Origin: an uncultured Parabacteroides sp.
GTDB lineage: Bacteria; Bacteroidota; Bacteroidia; Bacteroidales; Tannerellaceae
DNA length: 6,505 bases
Assembly (NCBI GenBank): GCA_900552415.1
Contig: USAD01000162.1
Span: forward strand, 1-6,505
Direction: 5' to 3'
The position numbers and the translations under genes were made by a program. Each line of letters begins with the position of its first letter. Position 1 is the first letter of the stretch. This document shows, one piece after another, positions 1 to 5,589 of the stretch. The notes under the pieces were generated by a model. It made no database searches and had not been told where the DNA came from. It worked only from the letters and a program-made list of their open reading frames with translations.

Positions 1-10
1 AGATATAAAT

Positions 11-18
11 TATATTTG
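11..18 (+). promoter_or_regulatory. Bacteroidota -7 promoter element for the S9 peptidase gene
   Basis: TATATTTG matches the Bacteroidota -7 consensus TAnnTTTG and lies 35 bases ahead of the ATG at 54. This would give a leader of about 30 nt. The -33 TTTG box would fall outside the window, so only half the promoter can be judged. The bases between this element and the ATG are A/T-rich with no Shine-Dalgarno sequence, which is usual in this phylum. Confidence 0.55.
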
Positions 19-53
19 CTATTTTCGCACCAAGAAAAATATATTATAACATT

Positions 54-2165
54 ATGGATAAAACATTCGGTATTATGGTTATGGCAACCTCTTTGTTGTT
101 GGGTTCTTGCAAGGATGTGAATGTCGGCACGAATGCGGTGGTGGATGAGAAACTGCTGATTACCCGTTCCGATATTAAGATCGCGGAGGGGCGGATGACG
201 CCTGAGGCGCTTTGGGCGATGGGACGCATTGGCGGTGCTCAAGTTTCTCCGGATGGGAAGAAGATCGTCTATTCAGTCGCCTATTACAGCGTTGAACAAG
301 ACAAGAGTAACCGTGAACTTTTCGTGATGAACGCGGATGGTTCGGACAACAAGCAAATTACCTCGACCAGGTATGCCGAGAACAGCGCTGTCTGGATCAA
401 GGGTGGAACCAAGATCGCTTTCCTGTCAAACGAGAGCGGAAGCAGCCAGATTTGGGAGATGAATCCGGATGGAAGCGAGAAAAAACAGCTGTCCGATTAT
501 AAGGATAATATAGAGGGATTCGCCTTCTCGCCCGATGGAAAGAAGGTTTTGTTTATCTCGCAAGTGAAGACCGTGCCCAGCACGCAGGATAAATATCCGG
601 ATCTGGATAAGACAACAGGTATCATTGTTACGGATTTGATGTATAAGCATTGGGATGAGTGGACGACGACAGCCCCGCATCCTTTTGTGGCGGATTTCGA
701 TGGCGAGAAAATAGGTGAGGCTACCGATATCATGGCAGGCGAGCCGTATGAGTCGCCAATGAAACCTTTTGGAGGAATTGAGCAATTGGCCTGGAATACG
801 ACTTCCGATAAGATCGCGTATACCTCAAGAAAAAAGACCGGTAAGGATTATGCCGTATCAACCAATTCGGATATCTATGTTTATGACTTGAACTCGAAGG
901 CGACCGTTAATATTTCGGAGGGTAATATGGGTTACGATACGAATCCGTCTTATTCGCCCGATGGAAAGAGTATTGCCTGGTTAAGCATGGAGCATGATGG
1001 TTATGAGTCTGACCAGAATCGTTTGATGGTGATGGACTTGGCTACGGGCGAGAAGCGTTTCGTGAGTAAGGCGTTCGACTCGAATGTGGATGGCTTTTGC
1101 TGGAGCGCGGATTCCGGGAAACTTTATTTTACGGGCGTATGGCACGGTGAGACTCAGGTTTATGAGATCGACCTGGGCGCTGGTGATCGGTTGACCGCTT
1201 TAACAGAGGGTATGTATGACTATTCGTCAGTGGCTTTGTTGGGCGATAAGCTGTTGGCGCAGCGTCATTCGTTGAGCATGGGTGATGAGCTTTACGCCAT
1301 CGACCTGGCCGGAGATCGTGCCGTTACACAATTGACGCATGAGAATCAGCATATCTATGATCAGGTGACTATGGGTAAGGTCGAGGAGCGTTGGATGAAG
1401 ACGACCGATGGTAAGGAGATGCTTGTCTGGGTGATCTATCCACCTAAGTTTGATCCGAACAAGAAGTATCCAACCCTGCTCTTCTGTCAAGGTGGTCCGC
1501 AAAGTCCGGTTAGTCAATTCTGGTCTTACCGTTGGAACATGCAGTTGATGGCGGCGAACGATTATATTGTGGTAGCGCCTAACCGTCGTGGATTGCCTGG
1601 TTTTGGAAAGGAATGGAACGAGGCGATCAGTGGCGATTATGGAGGCCAGTGCATGAAGGATTATTTTACGGCGATCGACGGGATGGCAAAGGAGCCGTTT
1701 GTGGATAAGGATCGCTTGGGCTGTGTGGGCGCCAGCTTCGGAGGTTTCTCCGTGTATTGGCTGGCCGGTCATCACGACGGGCGCTTTAAGGCTTTTATCG
1801 CTCATGATGGTATCTTTAATATGGAGATGCAATATCTGGAGACGGAAGAGATGTGGTTCGCCAACTGGGATATGGGTGGCGCTTATTGGGAGAAACAGAA
1901 TCCGGTGGCGCAACGGACCTTCGCGAACTCTCCTCATAAGTTCGTGGATAAGTGGGATACGCCTATTCTTTGTATCCATGGTGAGAAGGATTACCGGATC
2001 TTGGCCAATCAGGGTATGGCGGCTTTCAACGCGGCCGTGCTTCGTGGCGTACCGGCTGAGTTGCTGATCTATCCGGACGAGAACCATTGGGTATTGAAGC
2101 CCCAAAATGGCGTCCTGTGGCAGCGTGTCTTCTTTGAGTGGCTGGATAAGTGGTTGAAAAAGTGA
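54..2165 (+). CDS. S9 family serine peptidase, DPP5-like lipoprotein (dipeptidyl-peptidase)
   Basis: A 703-residue prolyl-oligopeptidase-family peptidase, predicted to release dipeptides from short peptides in the periplasm or at the outer membrane. Residues 1-19 form an SPII signal peptide with lipobox LGSC, so Cys19 should be lipidated. Residues about 60-430 form a beta-propeller with repeated SPDGK blades (near 65, 159 and 301, plus a variant at 351). Residues about 445-703 form the alpha/beta hydrolase. The catalytic triad is visible: Ser561 in GASFGGF, Asp646 in HGEKDYR and His678 in DENHW. The oxyanion region reads CQGGPQ (478-483) rather than the commoner HGGP. From memory, the start near MTPEALW and the CQGGPQ and HGEKDYR blocks resemble Porphyromonas gingivalis DPP5 (about 680 aa, S9C), which prefers Ala or hydrophobic P1 residues. 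That specificity is inferred here. The start at 54 is chosen because it gives an intact signal peptide. Codon use is GC-richer than in the rubrerythrin gene that follows. Confidence 0.93.
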   Translation: MDKTFGIMVMATSLLLGSCKDVNVGTNAVVDEKLLITRSDIKIAEGRMTPEALWAMGRIGGAQVSPDGKKIVYSVAYYSVEQDKSNRELFVMNADGSDNKQITSTRYAENSAVWIKGGTKIAFLSNESGSSQIWEMNPDGSEKKQLSDYKDNIEGFAFSPDGKKVLFISQVKTVPSTQDKYPDLDKTTGIIVTDLMYKHWDEWTTTAPHPFVADFDGEKIGEATDIMAGEPYESPMKPFGGIEQLAWNTTSDKIAYTSRKKTGKDYAVSTNSDIYVYDLNSKATVNISEGNMGYDTNPSYSPDGKSIAWLSMEHDGYESDQNRLMVMDLATGEKRFVSKAFDSNVDGFCWSADSGKLYFTGVWHGETQVYEIDLGAGDRLTALTEGMYDYSSVALLGDKLLAQRHSLSMGDELYAIDLAGDRAVTQLTHENQHIYDQVTMGKVEERWMKTTDGKEMLVWVIYPPKFDPNKKYPTLLFCQGGPQSPVSQFWSYRWNMQLMAANDYIVVAPNRRGLPGFGKEWNEAISGDYGGQCMKDYFTAIDGMAKEPFVDKDRLGCVGASFGGFSVYWLAGHHDGRFKAFIAHDGIFNMEMQYLETEEMWFANWDMGGAYWEKQNPVAQRTFANSPHKFVDKWDTPILCIHGEKDYRILANQGMAAFNAAVLRGVPAELLIYPDENHWVLKPQNGVLWQRVFFEWLDKWLKK

Positions 2166-2250
2166 TCTGTATCCTTTCTTGATAATTATCGTTGATGAGG
2201 CGATAGAATATATCTATGTAGAAGGGGAACAGGTATTGAGAAAGATTCCA

Positions 2251-2258
2251 TATCTTTG
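2251..2258 (+). promoter_or_regulatory. Bacteroidota -7 promoter element for the rubrerythrin gene
   Basis: TATCTTTG fits TAnnTTTG and sits 47 bases ahead of the ATG at 2306, giving a leader of about 40 nt. No clean TTTG -33 box is found 19-21 bases upstream, so the promoter may need an activator or be weak in that half. The 2166-2250 stretch has no convincing terminator for the peptidase gene, so some read-through is possible. An SD-like AAAGGA at 2294-2299 lies just ahead of the start codon. Confidence 0.5.
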
Positions 2259-2305
2259 TGATAGTAAAAATTGATTGCGATATATAATATAAAAAAGGAA
2301 TAGTT

Positions 2306-2857
2306 ATGAAAAAGAAATGGATTTGCACAGTATGTGGTTATGTTCACGAGGGAGATGAGGCACCTGAGTTTTGCCCGCAATGTAAACAACCGAAGAGCAA
2401 GTTTAAGGAGTTGGTTGAGAGCGAGGGCGCTCTGAAATTCGTGGACGAGCACGTTCTTGGCGTAGCGAAGGGTGTTGACCCAGTTATCCTTGAGGGTTTG
2501 AACGCTCACTTCATGGGCGAGTGCACAGAGGTAGGTATGTATTTAGCCATGAGCCGTCAGGCAGATCGTGAGGGCTATCCTGAGGTCGCTGAGGCTTTCA
2601 AGCGTTACGCTTGGGAAGAGGCTGAGCATGCCGCTAAATTCGCTGAGTTGTTGGGTGATGTTGTTTGGGATACCAAGACAAACCTGAAGAAGCGTATGGA
2701 GGCTGAGGCTGGCGCTTGCGAGGATAAGAAACGTATCGCTACTTTGGCTAAGCAGCAGAATCTTGACGCTATCCACGATACTGTACATGAGATGGCGAAA
2801 GACGAGGCTCGTCATGGCAAGGGCTTTGAGGGTCTTTACAACCGTTACTTCAAATAA
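2306..2857 (+). CDS. Reverse rubrerythrin (N-terminal rubredoxin domain, C-terminal diiron domain)
   Basis: A 183-residue cytosolic non-haem iron protein expected to reduce hydrogen peroxide to water with electrons from NAD(P)H via a partner reductase, protecting an anaerobe from oxidative stress. The rubredoxin-like domain comes first: Cys7, Cys10 (CTVCGY), Cys23 and Cys26 (CPQC) form an Fe(SCys)4 site. A ferritin-like four-helix domain follows from about 55 to 183, with likely diiron ligands in GECTE (72-75), EExEH around Glu105/His108, and ExxH at Glu167/His170. Classical rubrerythrin has the opposite order, so this is the 'reverse' type described in Clostridium; genome annotations often call such proteins 'NADH peroxidase' or 'rubrerythrin family protein'. 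There is no signal peptide. It appears to be its own transcription unit, with a promoter element and strong terminator. Its repeated use of GCT, CGT, GAG and AAG codons suggests high expression. No reductase partner is encoded nearby. Confidence 0.94.
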   Translation: MKKKWICTVCGYVHEGDEAPEFCPQCKQPKSKFKELVESEGALKFVDEHVLGVAKGVDPVILEGLNAHFMGECTEVGMYLAMSRQADREGYPEVAEAFKRYAWEEAEHAAKFAELLGDVVWDTKTNLKKRMEAEAGACEDKKRIATLAKQQNLDAIHDTVHEMAKDEARHGKGFEGLYNRYFK

Positions 2858-2892
2858 TCGTCCGATAAGGATTGACTATACTTAATTGTGTT

Positions 2893-2935
2893 AGCGTGAG
2901 GGTAGCCTGATAAAAGGTTACCCTTCGCTTTTTTT
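2893..2935 (+). terminator. Intrinsic terminator after the rubrerythrin gene
   Basis: A 9-bp stem (2899-2907 with 2916-2924, one G-T pair) and an 8-nt loop are extended by AGCG/CGCT (2893-2896 with 2926-2929) across a small internal bulge. A run of seven T (2929-2935) follows directly. It lies 36 bases past the rubrerythrin stop codon and separates that gene from the tRNA unit. Confidence 0.9.
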
Positions 2936-3024
2936 ATGGGGTTGACTGTTTGGCCATTGTCTGGAGAAGGGCTTTTTTTGTCTAATTTTCTTTTGAAAAA
3001 AGCATGCGTAATCCTTATTTTTTC

Positions 3025-3032
3025 TATCTTTG
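3025..3032 (+). promoter_or_regulatory. Bacteroidota -7 promoter element for the tRNA unit
   Basis: TATCTTTG matches TAnnTTTG and lies 14 bases ahead of the first base of tRNA-Ser, which predicts a 5' leader of only about 8-10 nt. A TTTG at 2992-2995 is 29 bases upstream of the element, too far for the usual -33 spacing, so the -33 half is not recognisable. Confidence 0.5.
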
Positions 3033-3046
3033 TGCCGCTGAAGAAA

Positions 3047-3133
3047 GGAAAGATGCCGGAGTGGTCGATCGGGCCGCACTCGAAATGCGGTGAACGGGCA
3101 ACTGTTCCCAGGGTTCGAATCCCTGTCTTTCCG
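3047..3133 (+). tRNA. tRNA-Ser (anticodon CGA)
   Basis: An 87-nt type II tRNA. The acceptor stem GGAAAGA (3047-3053) pairs with TCTTTCC (3126-3132), with discriminator G at 3133. The anticodon stem CCGCA/TGCGG encloses loop CTCGAAA with anticodon CGA at 3081-3083, which reads UCG. A long variable arm closed by GAAC/GTTC is present, as expected for serine. The T arm CAGGG-TTCGAAT-CCCTG spans 3109-3125. CCA is not encoded, so a CCA-adding enzyme is needed. Confidence 0.97.
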
Positions 3134-3144
3134 CTTTTTTACTG

Positions 3145-3219
3145 GAACCGTTAGCTCAGCTGGTTTAGAGCGCTGCCTTGACAGGGCAGAGGTCGCCAGT
3201 TCGAATCTGGCACGGTTCA
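3145..3219 (+). tRNA. tRNA-Val (anticodon GAC)
   Basis: A 75-nt tRNA starting 11 bases after tRNA-Ser and probably co-transcribed with it. The acceptor stem GAACCGT (3145-3151) pairs with ACGGTTC (3212-3218), with discriminator A at 3219. The D arm is GCTC/GAGC. The anticodon stem CTGCC/GGCAG holds loop TTGACAG with anticodon GAC at 3180-3182, reading GUC and GUU. The T arm GCCAG-TTCGAAT-CTGGC spans 3195-3211. CCA is not encoded. Confidence 0.97.
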
Positions 3220-3225
3220 CGTTTG

Positions 3226-3262
3226 AAGGTAATCCATGTTTGTGGATTACCTTTCTTTTTTT
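3226..3262 (+). terminator. Intrinsic terminator of the tRNA unit
   Basis: A perfect 11-bp stem (AAGGTAATCCA, 3226-3236, with its complement 3243-3253) and a 6-nt loop are followed by a T-rich tail with seven T at 3256-3262. It begins 6 bases after tRNA-Val and closes the two-tRNA transcript. Confidence 0.92.
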
Positions 3263-3348
3263 CAACTGGTGGCTAAGCCATAAAGTGGCCTGTTAGGCTA
3301 GAGGGGAAATATTCACTATTGTTGATCAGGAACGACTGCGGTTATAAG

Positions 3349-3458
3349 CTCAGTACTATAGGGAGATTACTTCAGTACTGTTGGGAGATTACTCCAGTAC
3401 TTTCCGAAGAAAACTCCAGTACTGTTGGGAAGAAACTCCAGTCCGATGCGAATGGGAC
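3349..3458. repeat. 22-bp degenerate tandem repeat, about 4.5 copies
   Basis: Five consecutive 22-bp units start at 3349, 3371, 3393, 3415 and 3437. Units 1-4 share the core CAGTACT, which contains the palindrome AGTACT. Unit 5 keeps only TCCAGT at its start. Units 1 and 2 share the tail GGGAGATTAC, while units 3 and 4 have GAAGAAAAC or GGAAGAAAC, so the array probably grew by successive duplications. The period is exact, with no indels among the four good units. It lies in the gene-free stretch 3263-3558 between the tRNA terminator and the PCMD operon. Its function is unknown; a protein-binding array or a simple intergenic repeat family are both possible. Confidence 0.85.
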
Positions 3459-3463
3459 TGGAG
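3436..3463. repeat. Perfect 9-bp inverted repeat at the end of the tandem array
   Basis: CTCCAGTCC (3436-3444) and GGACTGGAG (3455-3463) are exact complements around a 10-nt loop. The left arm lies at the junction of repeat units 4 and 5, so the hairpin uses the array's own TCCAGT motif. No T run follows on the + strand. On the - strand it is followed by TTTCTT, which could act as a weak terminator, but no - strand gene reaches it. Confidence 0.7.
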
Positions 3464-3499
3464 AAGAGTTGGGATGGGTTAGCGTTCAGGTTTGGTGAA

Positions 3500-3536
3500 C
3501 ATTCCTTTCCGGGGAATGGTTAATAAGAAAGGAATG
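3500..3536. repeat. Nested inverted and direct repeats just upstream of the PCMD gene
   Basis: CATTCCTTTC (3500-3509) is the exact complement of GAAAGGAATG (3527-3536), a 10-bp stem with a 17-nt loop. The same CATTCC (3500-3505) can instead pair with GGAATG at 3513-3518. GGAATGGTT occurs twice as a direct repeat (3513-3521 and 3531-3539). The structure ends 22 bases before the ATG at 3559. It could be a regulator-binding dyad or an RNA element with two alternative hairpins; no TAnnTTTG element is recognisable here, so it is not known whether it is transcribed. Confidence 0.6.
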
Positions 3537-3558
3537 GTTTGATTAATCGTGATAGAAT

Positions 3559-4641
3559 ATGAATAAAGGTATATTGTTGTTGGCGGCGTTATGCTTCCCG
3601 TTTTACTCTTGCATCCGGGAGGAGGCGCCAAACGCGGAGGCGGATATCCTTTCCTGTACGGTGCCTGGCGACGTGTTGAGAGCCGTGCCGGAGATCGGGA
3701 ACGAGTCGGTGGCGCTTTATGTCCGCTCGGAGGTGGACTTGAAGAACCTCGCTCCAGAGTTTACGATTACCGAGGGCGCTACCATAGAACCGGAAAGTGG
3801 TACGGCCAGGGATTTCTCGTCGCCTCAGGTCTATACGGTAACATCAGAGGATGGCCTTTGGCATAAGAATTATACCGTGCGGTGCGTCATGTCCAATATC
3901 GGAACGAAATATGATTTTGAGCGGGTACGGATGGAACCTAAAAATGGGCGTTTCCAGATTTTTTATGATATTTTCTCGGAAGGGGATACTGTAGATTGGG
4001 GATCGGCGAACGCTGGTTATGCCTTGACTGGAATGGCAGCCTCGGTGGCGGATTATCCGACCACTCAGGCGGAGGATGGTTATGTGGGTAAATGCGCGAG
4101 GTTGGTGACTCGTTCGACCGGAACTTTCGGTAGCTGGGTTGGCATGGACTTGGCGGCAGGCAATCTGTTTATCGGTTCTTTTGACGTGTCGAGTGCCTTG
4201 ACGAACGCGCCGGCGGCAACCCATTTTGGAAAACCGTTCGAGCAGGTGCCGACCTATTTGAGCGGATATTATAAATATAAGTCTGGCGACCAATATCTGG
4301 TAAATGGTCAGGAGGTCTCCGGGAAAAGGGACAAGTGTGATATTTATGCTGTTTTCTATGAGACGGACGAGAATACGTCTTATCTTGATGGAACGAATGC
4401 CTTGACGCATCCAAACCTGGTGGCGCTTGCCCGTATCTCGGACCAGAAGGAGACGGATGAGTGGGTTCATTTCAACATCCCGTTCGTAATGCGGGCGGGA
4501 AAGGAGATCGACTCGTTGAAATTGAGAAATGGCGTATATCGGTTGGGCGTGGTTTTCTCTTCCAGTATACATGGCGACCTGTTTGAGGGCGCGATCGGCA
4601 GTACCTTGATGATCGATGAGGTGGAGGTCTCTTGTGAATAA
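3559..4641 (+). CDS. PCMD-domain lipoprotein (putative carbohydrate metabolism domain)
   Basis: A 360-residue predicted outer-membrane lipoprotein of unproven function. Residues 1-18 are an SPII signal peptide ending FYSC (Cys18), a slightly unusual lipobox with Phe at -3. The next residues, IREE, put a basic residue before two acids, which is reminiscent of Bacteroidota lipoprotein surface-export signals (inference). Residues about 28-110 form an Ig-like domain of a kind common in this phylum, recognisable by the pattern FTITEGATIEPESGTA followed by YTVTSEDG and YTVRC. Residues about 115-358 resemble the PCMD domain (Pfam PF13201), with SGYYKYKSGD (235-244), DIYAVFYE (261-268) and the closing strand LMIDEVEV (350-357). 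The family is known mainly from structural genomics and is thought to bind or act on carbohydrate because it has a jelly-roll-like beta fold. I see no catalytic motif. It is followed 22 bases later by a beta-barrel gene, which it probably serves as a partner. Confidence 0.82.
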   Translation: MNKGILLLAALCFPFYSCIREEAPNAEADILSCTVPGDVLRAVPEIGNESVALYVRSEVDLKNLAPEFTITEGATIEPESGTARDFSSPQVYTVTSEDGLWHKNYTVRCVMSNIGTKYDFERVRMEPKNGRFQIFYDIFSEGDTVDWGSANAGYALTGMAASVADYPTTQAEDGYVGKCARLVTRSTGTFGSWVGMDLAAGNLFIGSFDVSSALTNAPAATHFGKPFEQVPTYLSGYYKYKSGDQYLVNGQEVSGKRDKCDIYAVFYETDENTSYLDGTNALTHPNLVALARISDQKETDEWVHFNIPFVMRAGKEIDSLKLRNGVYRLGVVFSSSIHGDLFEGAIGSTLMIDEVEVSCE

Positions 4642-4663
4642 TAACAACGTAAATTCGGAATAT

Positions 4664-5449
4664 ATGAGAAAGATTAGTTGGTTTGGGCTGATGGTGGCTT
4701 GCTTGTTGGCTTCAGTCAGGCTGAGTGCCCAGGAGGAGAGGAATTGGGGTATTATCGCCTCTTCCCTGAAAGGCTTGGAGTATTCCGTGAAGGCGGGTGT
4801 TAATATAGGAGGAACGAGTCCGCTACCCTTGCCTCGCGAGATACGTTCGATCGACGGTTATCGTCCTACCTTATGTATATCGTTGGAGGGTGATGTCAAG
4901 AAATGGTTTGGCGAGAGGCGCCACTGGGGTATGCTTGTTGGCTTGCGTCTTGAGAATAAGGGTATGGAGACTAAGGCTACCGTAAAGAGCTACAAGATGG
5001 AGATTATCGGAAATGGTGGTGAGCGCTTGAGTGGTTATTGGACAGGTGGCGTACAGACAAAGGTGAAGAACTCCTTTTTCTCGATTCCCGTGCTTGCCTT
5101 GTACCGGCTTAATGATCGGGTGGAGTTTTCCGCCGGGCCTTATGTCTCTTTCCTGACAAATGGTGATTTTTACGGTTATGTTTACGATGGTTATTTGCGT
5201 GAGATCGATCCGACAGGCGTGAAGGTGGAGTTTACGGGTGAGAACCGGGCGACATACGATTTCTCGAGCGAGCAGCGAAAGGTCCATTGGGGGCTTCAGG
5301 CCGGCGCCGAGTGGAAGGCATTTAAACATCTGATCGTGTTCGGCGACTTGACTTGGGGCTTGAATGACCTGTTCGTAAAGGATTTCCAGACCATCTCATT
5401 CGCGATGTACCCCATTTACCTGAACGCTGGTTTTGGCTACTTTTTCTAA
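4664..5449 (+). CDS. Outer-membrane beta-barrel protein (OMP_b-brl / PorT-like family)
   Basis: A 261-residue predicted outer-membrane barrel. Residues 1-22 are an SPI signal peptide (MRKISWFGLM start, hydrophobic core, cleavage near SAQ). The rest alternates amphipathic strands with charged loops and ends in a strand with terminal Phe (YLNAGFGYFF), a typical sorting signal for barrel assembly. The length suits an 8-10 strand barrel. The pattern SVKAGVNIGG near the start and LQAGAEWK near 211 resembles Pfam outer-membrane beta-barrel families (PF13568-like). An upstream in-frame ATG at 4616 would add 16 residues ahead of the signal peptide and overlap the PCMD gene by 26 bases; the ATG at 4664 is preferred because it begins the signal peptide. 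The 22-base gap to the PCMD gene and the lack of any promoter between them point to one operon. Substrate and role are unknown. Confidence 0.82.
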   Translation: MRKISWFGLMVACLLASVRLSAQEERNWGIIASSLKGLEYSVKAGVNIGGTSPLPLPREIRSIDGYRPTLCISLEGDVKKWFGERRHWGMLVGLRLENKGMETKATVKSYKMEIIGNGGERLSGYWTGGVQTKVKNSFFSIPVLALYRLNDRVEFSAGPYVSFLTNGDFYGYVYDGYLREIDPTGVKVEFTGENRATYDFSSEQRKVHWGLQAGAEWKAFKHLIVFGDLTWGLNDLFVKDFQTISFAMYPIYLNAGFGYFF

Positions 5450-5468
5450 TAGATTAAGGGAAAAGGAG

Positions 5469-5498
5469 AATATTTGGAATGAAACGTAAATATTTTTT
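5469..5498 (+). terminator. Possible weak A/T-rich terminator after the beta-barrel gene
   Basis: AATATTT (5469-5475) pairs with AAATATT (5488-5494) across a 12-nt loop, and the 3' arm runs into four more T (5495-5498). The stem has no G-C pairs, so this is a weak candidate. It is the only hairpin with a following T run that I found between this gene and the next promoter element. Confidence 0.3.
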
Positions 5499-5530
5499 AT
5501 AAAAGATTCTTTTAAATCCTTTTTTTTGTC

Positions 5531-5538
5531 TATCTTTG
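5531..5538 (+). promoter_or_regulatory. Bacteroidota -7 promoter element for the oxidoreductase gene
   Basis: TATCTTTG matches TAnnTTTG, as do the elements ahead of the rubrerythrin gene and the tRNA unit. It lies 51 bases ahead of the ATG at 5590, giving a leader of about 45 nt. The -33 position holds only T-rich sequence (TTTT at 5510-5513, 17 bases away), so the match there is poor. Confidence 0.55.
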
Positions 5539-5589
5539 ATCCAAATATTGAAAAAAGGTATACTATAAATAGTGTAATATACAGAGACC

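Noticed and set aside
1227..2105. A 292-codon open frame on the - strand
   Set aside because: It lies wholly inside the peptidase gene, whose own frame has intact domains and catalytic motifs; the antisense product has no recognisable features.
2187..2205. TATCG/CGATA hairpin after the peptidase gene as a terminator
   Set aside because: Only 5 bp with a 9-nt loop and no following T run; too weak to call.
2918..3265. A 115-codon open frame on the - strand
   Set aside because: It runs antisense through both tRNA genes and two terminators; the ARFELATSALSRQ-like stretch is a well-known false protein made by translating tRNA complement.
2936..3296. Two overlapping open frames on the + strand (2936-3154 and 3090-3296)
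   Set aside because: Both read through the tRNA genes and have no family resemblance or ribosome binding site.
3349..3458. CRISPR-like array
   Set aside because: The units are directly abutting and degenerate, with no unique spacers of constant length between identical repeats.
3446..3523. A 25-codon open frame that could be a leader peptide
   Set aside because: It starts inside a hairpin loop, has no ribosome binding site, and shows no codon run or signal that would suggest attenuation.
3844..4647. A 267-codon open frame on the - strand
   Set aside because: A shadow of the PCMD gene; composition is low in structure and lacks any motif or signal peptide.
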